From Ignavibacteriales bacterium (GTDB lineage Bacteria > Bacteroidota > Ignavibacteria > Ignavibacteriales > Melioribacteraceae): 16,349 nucleotides of DNA. Shown here piece by piece: positions 1 through 7,854 of this stretch. The stretch lies in the NCBI GenBank assembly GCA_020059785.1, contig JAGVBL010000047.1:1-16349 (forward strand). Reading direction: 5' to 3'. Positions within the stretch are counted from its first letter, which is position 1. Every line of letters starts with the position of its first letter. The notes beneath the pieces were generated by a model. The model saw only the letters and a program-made list of their open reading frames with translations, was not told where the DNA came from and searched no databases. The position numbers and the translations under genes were made by a program.

Positions 1-619
1 ACTCACCTTTAAGTCTGACAGAAACGTTGGCATCGCATCTTAGTGAACCTTGTTCCATATTCCCATCGCAAATACCAAGGTATGTTATAATCTGCTTCAA
101 CTTTGTTAAATATAAATAAGCTTCTTCAGGGGAACTTAAATCGGGTTCGCTTACAATTTCAATTAAAGGAGTGCCGCATCTGTTCAGATCAATCAATGTT
201 GCATCGCTTTGATCGTGAATTGATTTCCCGGCATCTTCTTCCATGTGAATTCTAGTTATTCCTATCTCCTTTATTTTTCCTTCTTCAAGTTCAATCTCAA
301 CTTTGCCGTGTTCGCAAATCGGTTCTTCATATTGCGAAATCTGATATCCTTTCGGTAAATCCGGATAGAAATAATTTTTTCTTGCAAAGATCGATTTTTC
401 ATTTATCTTACAATTAATAGCCATACCCATAAACAGAGTAAAATCAACCACTTTTTTATTCATCACGGGCAGAACACCGGGGTGACCGAGGCACACAGGG
501 CATACATTTGTATTAGGCGGGTTGCCAAATTTTGTTGAACATCCACAAAATATTTTTGTATCAGTTAACAATTGAGCGTGAACTTCCAGACCTATTACTG
601 CTTCATATTTCGGATTCAT
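1..619 (-). CDS. gatB: Asp/Glu-tRNA amidotransferase subunit B (partial, N-terminal 206 codons)
   Basis: GatB is the tRNA-binding and kinase subunit of the GatCAB amidotransferase, which converts misacylated Glu-tRNA(Gln) or Asp-tRNA(Asn) to the amide form in the cytoplasm. I translated this from the minus strand. It starts MNPKYEAVIGLEVHAQL, the conserved GatB N-terminus, and continues with four cysteines in the CxC...CxxC arrangement of the GatB zinc site (C25, C27, C40, C43; FCGCS and VCPVCLGHPG). Further family hallmarks are ARKNYFYPDLPKGYQISQYE, ITRIHMEEDAGKS, DLNRCGTPLIEIVSEPD and, near the edge, MEQGSLRCDANVSVR. The frame stays open to the window edge, so the helical and YqeY-like C-terminal domains lie outside. 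The ATG at 619 has no obvious Shine-Dalgarno. Identification is near certain; only completeness is unknown. Confidence 0.97.
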   Translation of the reverse strand, partial: MNPKYEAVIGLEVHAQLLTDTKIFCGCSTKFGNPPNTNVCPVCLGHPGVLPVMNKKVVDFTLFMGMAINCKINEKSIFARKNYFYPDLPKGYQISQYEEPICEHGKVEIELEEGKIKEIGITRIHMEEDAGKSIHDQSDATLIDLNRCGTPLIEIVSEPDLSSPEEAYLYLTKLKQIITYLGICDGNMEQGSLRCDANVSVRLKGE

Positions 620-744
620 TGTAACGCAAAATTTTTGTGCCGAAGATAACTAAAAATCATATAATATTTTATTAATCATTCACCGTTTACTTTCCGAAAA
701 ATATTATTAATTTAAGATCATTAATGTCTATATCTGAGGAGAAA

Positions 745-1467
745 ATGCAACTAGATGTTCTTGTTTTTGCGGCACACCCGGATGATGCCGAGCTTTCGAT
801 GGGCGGCACCATTGCCAGATTAACTAATTCTGATTTCAAAGTTGGAATTATAGATTTAAGTAGGGGAGAACTTAGTACAAGAGGTTCAATTGATACCAGA
901 AAAGAAGAAGCACTGAAAGCTTCTGCAATTTTAAAATTAACTGTTAGAGAGAATCTTGGGCTGAAAGACGGCAGCTTGAAATATTGCGATGAATATCTTC
1001 TTCAGATAATTTCGAAAATTCGTAAGTACTGTCCTAAATTTGTTTTTGCACCTTACTTTAATGACCGCCATCCCGATCATATAGGAACCAGTCAGTTGGT
1101 AAAAGAAGCATTTTTCTACTCAGGTTTACCTAAAATTGTTACAGAAGATAATGAAATGATTCAAACACCATATAGACCGCAAAAGCTATTTTATTTTATG
1201 CAGATGTATGAATTCAAACCGACATTCATTGTTGATATTAGCTCTACATTCGAAACCAAAATGAAATCAATTCATGCTTTCGAAACACAATTCCACAATC
1301 CTGAAAGCATTGAACCGGAAACATTTATTAGTCAGCCAAACTTTCTAAAATATCTAGAAGCACGTGCTAAGATATACGGTTTTAAGATCGGTAAAGATTA
1401 CGGCGAACCGTTCTATTGTGAAGAAGAAATTGAATTTGATATCATAAATCAGCTTCAGAAAAAATAA
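745..1467 (+). CDS. bshB1: Bacillithiol biosynthesis deacetylase BshB1 (PIG-L/LmbE family)
   Basis: Predicted zinc-dependent deacetylase that removes acetate from GlcNAc-malate, the second step of bacillithiol synthesis in the cytosol. Near the start is the zinc-binding AAHPDDAEL motif (H11, D13, D14 counted from 745), followed by GGTIARL, DLSRGELSTRG, RENLGLKDG, the second metal motif DRHPDH and VDISSTFETKMKSIHAFETQF, all typical of BshB1 rather than of the broader LmbE group. An ATG at 724 would add seven residues (MSISEEK). I prefer the ATG at 745 because GAGGAG (736-741) lies just before it and family members begin with M-x-LD-x-L at this point; the upstream ATG has no ribosome site. Length of 240 residues fits the family. 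No bshA or bshC is in the window. The SLC13 gene follows after 33 bases, possibly in one transcript. BshB2/mycothiol-type deacetylases are the main alternatives. Confidence 0.9.
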   Translation: MQLDVLVFAAHPDDAELSMGGTIARLTNSDFKVGIIDLSRGELSTRGSIDTRKEEALKASAILKLTVRENLGLKDGSLKYCDEYLLQIISKIRKYCPKFVFAPYFNDRHPDHIGTSQLVKEAFFYSGLPKIVTEDNEMIQTPYRPQKLFYFMQMYEFKPTFIVDISSTFETKMKSIHAFETQFHNPESIEPETFISQPNFLKYLEARAKIYGFKIGKDYGEPFYCEEEIEFDIINQLQKK

Positions 1468-1500
1468 TTGAATTTTTCTTCATAATATAAATGGGGATTA

Positions 1501-2994
1501 ATGAAACCGGTAAAAAATTTTAGTCTAGACACATTTACGATTAAGAGTATTGGTTTCTTTCTGGGGATATTTTTCTTTGTAGCAATCTGGATTTTTGTCG
1601 ATTTCAGTCCACAATATTATAATGCCAAACTTGTATCAGCCGTTGCAGCACTAATGGCAACGTGGTGGATATTCGAACCGGTTCCATTGGCGGCCACGTC
1701 ATTAATCCCTCTTATATTATTCCCCATGCTTGGAATTGTTTCAGCATCAGATGTGGCTCCTGAATACATGAACTCAACCATTATGCTTTTTGTAGGGGGA
1801 TTTATTATTGCGATTGCGATGGAAAAATGGAACCTTCATAAAAGAATTGCATTGAGTGTAATTCTGCTATTCGGAAACAGTCCTTCAAAAATAATTTTTG
1901 GTTTTATGGTTGCCTCCGGTTTTATTTCTATGTGGATTTCAAATACCGCTACTTGCCTGATGGTACTTCCAATAGGTCTTTCAATTATTTACAAAGTTGA
2001 AAATGAATTTGGGAAAGAAAACACAAAAGATTTTTCTAAATCATTAATGCTTGCTATAGCATATTCGTGTACTATTGGTGGAATAGCAACTTTAATAGGA
2101 ACACCACCTAATTTAATTTTTCAAAGAATGTATAAAATCAATTTCCCTAATGAACCGATGATCAAATTTAGCGAATGGATGGTCTTCGGGGTTCCTCTTG
2201 CGGTTGTAATGATGATTGTTACTTGGTTGATCTTGACAAAAGTGGTCTACCGTTTTGATAGCGGTCTTGTACTCAATAAAAATATTATCCGCGATGAAAA
2301 AAATAAACTTGGTGAAATGACCTACGAAGAAAAAGGCGTTCTGGTTGTTTTTTTTGTCACAGCTATTCTCTGGATATTTAGGAGTGATCTTGACCTTGGC
2401 TCTTTTACAATTCCGGGTTGGTCGGGACTTTTTCCTTCAATGGCTTTTATAGACGATAGTACAGTCGCAATATTTATGGCATTAATACTTTTTCTTATTC
2501 CATGCGGATCAAACTCTAATAAATTTTATTTTTTACTTCAGCATGATGACATTGCCAAGGTACCCTGGGATATTGTTCTGCTTTTTGGAGGAGGCTTTGC
2601 TCTAGCTGATGGATTTGTAAAAAGCGGATTATCAAAACTGATCGGTCAGGAATTCTCGGGACTATCTGGATTGCCAATCATTTTACTTTTGGTAATTATA
2701 TGTACTATTGTAGTATTTACAAGCGAATTAACATCTAATTCTGCACAGACTACAGTTATACTTCCTGTACTTGCATCTCTTGCAATTGAAACGGGAATTG
2801 ACCCGCTTACACTTATGATACCGGCAACATTTTCTGTTTCACTTGCATTTATGATGCCAGTTGGCACTCCACCCAATGCAATTGTTTTCGGTAGCCACAA
2901 ATTATCAGTCTGGGATATGGTTAAAGCGGGATTTCTTTTGAATATTATCGGAATAATACTGGTTATTTTACTTTCCAAAATTTTCTTTGTTTGA
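1501..2994 (+). CDS. SLC13/DASS family sodium-coupled anion symporter
   Basis: A 497-residue inner-membrane protein made almost wholly of hydrophobic segments. The divalent anion:sodium symporter (DASS, SLC13) family imports dicarboxylates, citrate or sulfate with Na+. Both halves show the paired substrate/sodium motifs: SNTAT at about 147-151 and TSNSA at about 411-415, each followed about 50 residues later by GTPPN (IGTPPNLIF in the first repeat, VGTPPNAIVF in the second). This is the inverted-repeat architecture of VcINDY. The early stretch WWIFEPVPLAATSLIPL is also typical. A GGGG ribosome-binding stretch lies just before ATG 1501. The sequence does not settle the substrate: C4-dicarboxylate or citrate is more likely than sulfate because the SNT/TSN pattern resembles INDY-type carriers, but that is inference. 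The gene sits between bshB1 and a DUF302 gene, neither of which points to a substrate. Confidence 0.92.
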   Translation: MKPVKNFSLDTFTIKSIGFFLGIFFFVAIWIFVDFSPQYYNAKLVSAVAALMATWWIFEPVPLAATSLIPLILFPMLGIVSASDVAPEYMNSTIMLFVGGFIIAIAMEKWNLHKRIALSVILLFGNSPSKIIFGFMVASGFISMWISNTATCLMVLPIGLSIIYKVENEFGKENTKDFSKSLMLAIAYSCTIGGIATLIGTPPNLIFQRMYKINFPNEPMIKFSEWMVFGVPLAVVMMIVTWLILTKVVYRFDSGLVLNKNIIRDEKNKLGEMTYEEKGVLVVFFVTAILWIFRSDLDLGSFTIPGWSGLFPSMAFIDDSTVAIFMALILFLIPCGSNSNKFYFLLQHDDIAKVPWDIVLLFGGGFALADGFVKSGLSKLIGQEFSGLSGLPIILLLVIICTIVVFTSELTSNSAQTTVILPVLASLAIETGIDPLTLMIPATFSVSLAFMMPVGTPPNAIVFGSHKLSVWDMVKAGFLLNIIGIILVILLSKIFFV

Positions 2995-3055
2995 TTATTA
3001 GCTTTTGAATCCAGCAAAAAGTTTTTGCATCTAACAGTTTTAAAAAGAGGGAATT

Positions 3056-3442
3056 ATGAGCTATCACAATTCTAAAGTAGTTAATTATTCATTCGATGAA
3101 ACTCTATTAAAAGTAACCGAGGAGTTGAAGAAAGAAGGATTCGGAATATTAACTGAAATAGATGTAAAAGAAACTTTGAAAAAGAAGTTAGATGTTGATT
3201 TCAGGAGATATAAAATTTTAGGTGCATGTAATCCGCCGTTCGCATATAAAGCACTTCAAACAGAGGAGACACTCGGTGTACTGCTTCCTTGCAACGTTGT
3301 TGTTCAGGAAAAGGATGATAACACTATTCAAATAAGTTTTATTAATCCGATGGAATCGATGAAGAATGTTGGGAATCCTGCACTTGAGGAAATTGCAAGT
3401 GAAGTTTCTGAAAAATTAGAAAAGGTATTACAGAAAATTTAG
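3056..3442 (+). CDS. DUF302 domain protein
   Basis: A 128-residue soluble protein with no signal peptide or membrane segment. It matches the DUF302 pattern over its whole length: an N-terminal strand then KVTEELKKEGFGILTEIDV, a KETLKKKLDVDFRRYKILGA helix-strand, the conserved CNPPFAYKAL segment (C57 region) and a hydrophobic LLPCNVVVQ strand with a second cysteine, then ISFINPMESM. DUF302 proteins are small alpha/beta proteins of unknown biochemical role. The C-N-P and L-P-C positions are usual in the family and could bind a metal or thiol, which is only a suggestion. A strong ribosome site (GAGGG, 6-7 bases before the ATG) supports the start. The 61-base gap to the symporter holds a small hairpin (3014-3028, GCAAAA stem), so transcription may be partly separated from upstream genes. 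Function unknown. Confidence 0.88.
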   Translation: MSYHNSKVVNYSFDETLLKVTEELKKEGFGILTEIDVKETLKKKLDVDFRRYKILGACNPPFAYKALQTEETLGVLLPCNVVVQEKDDNTIQISFINPMESMKNVGNPALEEIASEVSEKLEKVLQKI

Positions 3443-3741
3443 TAATTGTTTTGAAGGAGTTTGTGAGTAACTGGGTTGTTAAATTGGTGATTTAATTAAT
3501 TATGTAATTTTTCGAATGAATGAAAAAAACATTGTCTCAATTTAACGAGTTGATTTAATAAACTTATCAATATAATCATCCAAAATAATTTTTAGATTCT
3601 CGGCAATTTGTAATTGAGTTTGCAATTTTAAAAGGGAACCGATTAGCCACCATAGAATTTATCTTCAGGAATTTAATGTCCTTTATACTCAAGTATTTAT
3701 TTACTCAGGCACCCAGTCATCAAAATAATTTCAAACTCTTG
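3443..3741. other. Gene-free stretch between convergent DUF302 and ettA genes
   Basis: About 300 bases between two genes that point toward each other. It is AT-rich. I see no convincing reading frame: a 65-codon frame that starts inside and runs into ettA antisense has no ribosome site and no recognisable protein features. I also find no strong hairpin followed by a T-run that would serve as a terminator for either neighbour. Termination for both genes may rely on weak structure or on Rho. Confidence 0.5.
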
Positions 3742-5423
3742 TTATCTAGTCAATTTCTTGTATTTAACCCTATGAGGAACATCAGCGTCTTTGCCAAGTC
3801 GCTCACGTCTGTTTTCCTGATAATCAGAAAAGTTACCTTCGAACCAGACAACTTTACTATCGCCTTCGAATGAAAGTATGTGAGTACAAATTCTGTCAAG
3901 AAACCATCTATCGTGACTAATTACAACGGCACATCCGGCAAAATTGAGTAATCCTTCTTCGAGTGCACGCATTGTATTTACATCTAAATCGTTAGTCGGT
4001 TCATCAAGAAGAATTACATTAGCATGTTCTTTAAGTGCAAGAGCTAATTGAACACGGTTCCTCTCACCACCGGATAACATTCCAACTTTCTTCTGTTGAT
4101 CTGCACCGGTAAAATTAAACTGACCGACATAAGCGCGGGAATTAATTTCTCTGTTGCCGAGTCGTAATAACTCATCACCTCCGGAGATCATTTGCCAGAC
4201 AGTTTTTTCAGAATCAAGTATTTCACGGCTCTGATCTACATATGCAAGTTTTACGGTTTCGCCGATCTTAAAAGTACCGCTATCCGGTTTCTCCTGTCCA
4301 ACAATCATTCTAAACAATGTTGTTTTTCCAGCACCGTTAGGGCCAATAACACCAACAATTCCACCGGGAGGAAGTTTGAAACTTAGGTTCTCGAATAGAA
4401 GTTTATCGCCATAGGATTTAGAAATATTTTCCGCTTCAATAACTACATTACCCAATCTTGGGCCTGGAGGAATATATAACTCTAAATCTTTCTGTTTTTT
4501 TCAGTTTCCTCTTTAAGCATTTCTTCATAGGAAGAAATTCTTGCTTTGGATTTTGCTTGCCGTGCACGAGGTGCAAGTCTAATCCATTCCAATTCACGCT
4601 GTAAGGTTTTCTGCCGTTCTGTTTCTTTCTTCTCCTCAAGCTTAAGCCGGTTTTGCTTTTGATCTAACCAGGAGGAATAATTTCCTTTCCACGGAATTCC
4701 TTCTCCTCTATCCAGTTCCAAAATCCACCCGGCAACATTATCAAGAAAGTACCTGTCGTGTGTAACTGCTATTACAGTTCCGGCATAACGGTTAAGTTCG
4801 GCTTCGAGCCAGAGAACGGTTTCGGCATCAAGGTGATTTGTTGGTTCATCAAGCAGAAGAATATCCGGACGTTTAAGTAAAAGCCGGCATAATGCAACGC
4901 GTCTTCTTTCGCCACCGGATAATACTTTTACGGGTGTATCAGGTGGTGGGCAACCAAGAACATCCATTGCCATTTCTAATTTGGAATCAAGATCCCATGC
5001 ATCAAGGTGATCGAGTTTCTCCTGAACTTTTCCCTGGCGTTCCAGCAATTCATTCATCTCGTCATCTGACATTGGTTCTGCAAACTTTGCATTTATTTCG
5101 TCGTATTCGCGTAGAACATCAACAATTTCCTGAACACCTTCCTGAACAACCTCTTTAACCGTCATTGAATCATCTAATTGAGGTTCCTGTTCTAATAATC
5201 CAATCGTAAATCCAGGGGAGACCGCTGTTTCGCCATTAAAATCTTTATCAACGCCGCCAAGAATTTTTAGTAGAGAACTTTTACCGGAACCGTTAAGTCC
5301 CAATACACCAATCTTAGCTCCGTAGAAATATGATAGGTAAATATCTTTGAGAACCGGTTTTGTATCATAATACTTACTAACACCGATCATCGAATAAATT
5401 ATTTTATTAGGTTCGTTTGACAT
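3742..5423 (-). CDS. ettA: Energy-dependent translational throttle protein EttA (ABC-F), reading frame broken once in the inter-domain linker
   Basis: EttA is a cytosolic ABC-F ATPase that binds the ribosomal E site and gates entry into elongation according to ATP/ADP level. The first frame (5423 to 4482) carries Walker A GLNGSGKS (42-49), an arm at roughly 95-140, signature LSGGERRR (168-175) and Walker B LLLDEPTNHLD, then VTHDRYFLD and the charged helical linker ending ARQAKSKARISSYEEM. It stops at TAG (4482-4484). The second domain lies in the -1 frame: IPPGPRLGNVVIEAENISKSYGD, Walker A GPNGAGKTT, LSGGERNR, ILLDEPTNDLD, ISHDRWFLDR and the typical end RVKYKKLTR. Restoring one A in the seven-A run at 4495-4501 gives a continuous protein of about 560 residues, the usual EttA length, with every motif intact. 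The second half has no credible start of its own (only a TTG at 4455). Either an indel or programmed frameshifting is possible. The gene is monocistronic and divergent from sthA. Confidence 0.9.
4494..4500 (-). other. A AAA AAC slippery heptamer at the ettA frame break
   Basis: On the minus strand the ettA codons read ACT GAA AAA AAC AGA AAG ATT TAG. The last base of GAA plus AAA AAC forms A AAA AAC, a canonical X XXY YYZ slip site (the one used by IS1) in exactly the zero-frame phase required. A -1 slip continues as CAG AAA GAT TTA GAG TTA, the frame of the second EttA domain, and the zero-frame stop comes 9 bases after the heptamer. A GAGG purine stretch lies 7 bases upstream, similar in kind to the stimulator in dnaX. 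Against a programmed site, the nearest small hairpin (CCCA/TGGG, 4451-4462) is about 31 bases downstream, too far to be a normal stimulator. Confidence 0.45.
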
Positions 5424-5456
5424 AATTTTTCTGATTTTTTATGAAATGAAGTGGTG

Positions 5457-5464
5457 CAAAGTTA
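5457..5464 (-). promoter_or_regulatory. Candidate -7 promoter element for ettA (TAACTTTG)
   Basis: TAACTTTG on the minus strand fits the Bacteroidota sigma-factor -7 consensus TAnnTTTG and lies about 34 bases before the ettA ATG. No TTTG is present at the expected distance upstream (the bases there read TTCA), so the -33 half is poor. Confidence 0.4.
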
Positions 5465-5540
5465 GTATAAATACAATACATAATGAAGTGAAGAATTTGA
5501 TTAAGAATAACTTCAAAGATTAATTAAGATGAAGCTATAT

Positions 5541-5572
5541 TTTGCCTTTCCAATTTCTAAAAACTAACTTTG
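5541..5572 (+). promoter_or_regulatory. Probable Bacteroidota-type promoter of sthA
   Basis: TTTG at 5541-5544 and TAACTTTG at 5565-5572 are separated by exactly 20 bases. This matches the -33 TTTG and -7 TAnnTTTG pattern and spacing known for the primary sigma factor of Bacteroidota. The predicted transcript would begin around 5578-5580, leaving a leader of about 25 bases before ATG 5603. It is the best promoter match that I see in the window. Confidence 0.6.
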
Positions 5573-5602
5573 CTACATCAACTTATAAATTAGTTACTAT
5601 AA

Positions 5603-6988
5603 ATGAATAAATATGATGTAATCGTAATCGGCAGCGGACCCGGTGGCGAAGGTGCCGCTATGGCGTGTTCTAAATACGGTAAAAAAGTTGCAGTCTGCGA
5701 CGACTTTTCACTTGTAGGGGGGGCAAATACTCACAAAGGCACTATCCCCAGTAAAGCTTTACGGCATGCAAGTCAGATCCTTATGGACGGCGGAAGATTA
5801 GCCGGCTCCGATTATCAAACACTACTAAGGCAAACTGAATCAATTATTAAAAACCAGGTTGAATTACGAGAAAGTTTTTACAGAAGAAACAATGTCAATC
5901 TATTGATTGGTCGTGCCAGATTTATTAACCCTAATACAATAGAAATTACAGAGCATAGCGGACTTAAAAAAAACTACGAGGCGGAATCATTTGTAATTGC
6001 AACCGGTTCCCGTCCATATCATCCGCCCGATGTTGATTTTGAGCATCCAAGAATTATTGACAGCGATAAACTTCTTAAGATAAAAGATAACCCAAAGACA
6101 TTAACAATTTATGGTGCCGGAGTAATAGGATGTGAGTATGCTTCAATATTCCGCGGACTTAGTATAAAAGTTAACCTTATAAATACACGTCATCAGCTCC
6201 TCTCATTTCTTGACGACGAAATAATCGATGCACTTGCTTACCATTTGCGCGAGAACGGCGTATTGATTCGCCATAACGAAGAATATGAAAAAGTAGTACC
6301 TGATAAGACCGGTGTTACTATTTACCTGAAATCTAACAAGGAGATTAGAAGCGAATACCTTTTATGGGCACAGGGTAGAACCGGTAATTCACAAAATATG
6401 GGATTGGAAGAGATGGGTATTAATCCGGACGGACGCGGTTCAATTCCGGTTAATCAATACTACCAGACACCTGTTCCCAATTTATATGCTGTGGGTGACG
6501 TTATTGGTTACCCATCGCTTGCAAGTGCAGCATACGATCAGGGTAGATTTGCTGCAAGAAACCTACTATTCAATGAAAATGCAACTCTTAAGATTCAAGA
6601 TATCCCTACCGGAATTTATACTCTTCCTGAAATTAGTTCTGTTGGACTTAATGAACGTGAATTAACCGAGAAAAAAATTCCTTATGAGGTCGGGCATTCA
6701 TTTTTCAGACATCTTGCAAGAGCACAGATAACAGGACGGACAGTTGGAATGTTGAAAATACTATTCCACCGTGAGACGTTACAGATACTTGGTATTCATT
6801 GTTTCGGTTATAGTGCATCGGAAATTATTCATATAGGTCAGGCAATTATGTCCCAACATGGAGAAGGGAATAATATAACATACTTTGTTAACACAACATT
6901 TAATTATCCAACTATGGCAGAAGCATACCGTGTTGCAGCACTTAACGGGTTGAATAGAGTAGATTTAATTAAGAGAGCTAAACAATAA
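5603..6988 (+). CDS. sthA: Soluble NAD(P)+ transhydrogenase SthA (Si-specific)
   Basis: A 461-residue cytosolic FAD flavoprotein that passes reducing equivalents between NADPH and NAD+. It shows the N-terminal FAD fold IGSGPGGEGAAM (9-20), the ATGSRPYHPPDVDFEHPRI segment, the pyridine-nucleotide fold IYGAGVIGCEYASIFRG, the second FAD motif YAVGDVIGYPSLASAAYDQG and the dimerisation domain with TFNYPTMAEAYRVAALNGLN. HPRI, FRHLARAQI and the C-terminal NGLNR are SthA hallmarks rather than those of dihydrolipoamide dehydrogenase. The redox-disulfide positions read ANTHKGTIPSK: both cysteines of the lipoamide-dehydrogenase CxxxxC are absent, with N42 and T47 in their place. E. coli SthA keeps the first cysteine, so this copy is one step further from a disulfide reductase. 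Length agrees with the family (about 466). It stands alone behind its own promoter. Confidence 0.95.
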   Translation: MNKYDVIVIGSGPGGEGAAMACSKYGKKVAVCDDFSLVGGANTHKGTIPSKALRHASQILMDGGRLAGSDYQTLLRQTESIIKNQVELRESFYRRNNVNLLIGRARFINPNTIEITEHSGLKKNYEAESFVIATGSRPYHPPDVDFEHPRIIDSDKLLKIKDNPKTLTIYGAGVIGCEYASIFRGLSIKVNLINTRHQLLSFLDDEIIDALAYHLRENGVLIRHNEEYEKVVPDKTGVTIYLKSNKEIRSEYLLWAQGRTGNSQNMGLEEMGINPDGRGSIPVNQYYQTPVPNLYAVGDVIGYPSLASAAYDQGRFAARNLLFNENATLKIQDIPTGIYTLPEISSVGLNERELTEKKIPYEVGHSFFRHLARAQITGRTVGMLKILFHRETLQILGIHCFGYSASEIIHIGQAIMSQHGEGNNITYFVNTTFNYPTMAEAYRVAALNGLNRVDLIKRAKQ

Positions 6989-7013
6989 ACTACGATTAGA
7001 ATTTTTTTACATT

Positions 7014-7057
7014 TTTTTAAAAAAAGAGTGATGCCGGTATAATTTCAACATCACTCT
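7014..7057 (-). terminator. Intrinsic terminator of the lipoprotein gene
   Basis: A perfect 9-base inverted repeat, AGAGTGATG (7025-7033) and CATCACTCT (7049-7057), has a 15-base loop. Read on the minus strand it is followed directly by a run of seven T, which is the classic terminator form, and it sits 26 bases after the lipoprotein stop. On the plus strand the hairpin is followed by A-rich sequence, so it should work poorly for sthA, although the T-runs at 7003-7018 precede it. Confidence 0.75.
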
Positions 7058-7082
7058 AAAAATAAAATTAACTTCAATTCAA

Positions 7083-7784
7083 TTACATATTTTTAGATGC
7101 TTTAGCGTTCTCCATCATAACTTTATATGAGTAGCCGTAACCAAAATCTTTGTTAAGTACAATTTTCCCTTCGAATATAACTACGTCGCCATTCTTTACA
7201 TTATCGTTGGTTGTTATTGTTAAATCAAAATCATCCTTGTAATTTGTTCCATCCTGAATATGAATCCAATTTCTTTGCATAATACCCGAATTAATTTTTA
7301 CTACTTTGCCTTTTACTTTAACAGTCCTGTTTGCATATTTATTAGGATCGGCAAAAATCTGTGCAAGTGTAACCCCGCCGCTAACTGGTTCAACATTCAC
7401 TTCTTCTTTGCTAATACTTGGTTTCATCGGCTCATTCATAATACCTTCGCCAAGTTTAACGCTGGCATCATCAATAAAAAGAATTGAGTCGAATGTTTTC
7501 TTCAGTTCTTTGCTTTCAAAGTTTTTCATTTCCATCGACTTCGAATAAAGAATTACTTCACCAACTTTGAAATCTGCTTTCGGCGCTGCTATCCAGTAAT
7601 CCTTTCCATTTTCAGTTACATGTAAATAAGTATAATCGGATACTTGAATTACTTCCATAACAATTGCTTTATGTTGATTATCATTTACAGATGTATTTGG
7701 TTTTCCTTTTGTCTGCTCTTCATTCTTAGAACATGAAGAAAATATTAATGAAACCAGAATTAGAATTATTATTTTAAATCGCAT
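7083..7784 (-). CDS. Lipoprotein with two predicted OB-fold domains (NrfJ-like first half)
   Basis: A 233-residue exported protein. MRFKIIILILVSLIFSSC is a type II signal peptide with the lipidated cysteine at C18, followed by a Ser/Lys/Asn linker. Two beta-rich units follow. The first (about 38-112) has VMEVIQVSDYTYLHVTENGK, DYWIAAPK and MKNFESKELKKTFDSILF, the pattern of small GW/NrfJ-like periplasmic domains. The second (about 137-228) has LAQIFADPNKYANRTVKVKG, VVKINSG, NWIHIQDG and GDVVIFEGKIV, the pattern of bacterial OB-fold stress domains. It is probably anchored to the inner or outer membrane and faces the periplasm. The ligand is unknown; OB-folds of this exported kind are not necessarily nucleic-acid binders. 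The gene is monocistronic, with a -7 element upstream and a clear terminator downstream. The domain call is pattern recognition, moderately sure. Confidence 0.75.
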   Translation of the reverse strand: MRFKIIILILVSLIFSSCSKNEEQTKGKPNTSVNDNQHKAIVMEVIQVSDYTYLHVTENGKDYWIAAPKADFKVGEVILYSKSMEMKNFESKELKKTFDSILFIDDASVKLGEGIMNEPMKPSISKEEVNVEPVSGGVTLAQIFADPNKYANRTVKVKGKVVKINSGIMQRNWIHIQDGTNYKDDFDLTITTNDNVKNGDVVIFEGKIVLNKDFGYGYSYKVMMENAKASKNM

Positions 7785-7815
7785 TATGTAACCCTTATTT
7801 TAATAATTAGCACGG

Positions 7816-7823
7816 CAAATATA
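7816..7823 (-). promoter_or_regulatory. Candidate -7 element for the lipoprotein gene (TATATTTG)
   Basis: TATATTTG on the minus strand fits TAnnTTTG and lies 31 bases before the ATG at 7784. The expected -33 place holds TTTA rather than TTTG (7844-7847). An identical octamer in the opposite direction lies at 7855-7862, giving a divergent pair. Confidence 0.45.
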
Positions 7824-7854
7824 ACTAAAAGTCCCTTCTGAACTAAAGGGGATG

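Noticed and set aside
641..648. TATCTTCG on the minus strand as a -7 element for gatB
   Set aside because: One mismatch to TAnnTTTG and no TTTG at the right distance; in such AT-rich sequence this is close to chance.
2646..3017. A 123-codon frame antisense to the symporter's 3' end
   Set aside because: It lies entirely opposite strongly conserved SLC13 motifs and has no ribosome site or known domain.
3014..3028. GCAAAA/TTTTGC hairpin between the symporter and DUF302 genes as a terminator
   Set aside because: Only six base pairs, four of them A-T, with no T-run after it.
4451..4462. CCCA-AGAT-TGGG hairpin as a frameshift stimulator in ettA
   Set aside because: Only a four-base-pair stem and about 31 bases from the slip site, while stimulators normally begin 5 to 9 bases away.
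4448..4639. A 63-codon minus-strand frame bridging the ettA break
   Set aside because: It is the third frame across the linker, basic and without family resemblance, and it does not contain either ATPase domain. It is a shadow of ettA.
5485..5496. GAAGTGAAGAAT upstream of ettA as a further copy of the 14-base repeat family
   Set aside because: Single, incomplete and not in tandem; likely by chance in GA-rich sequence.
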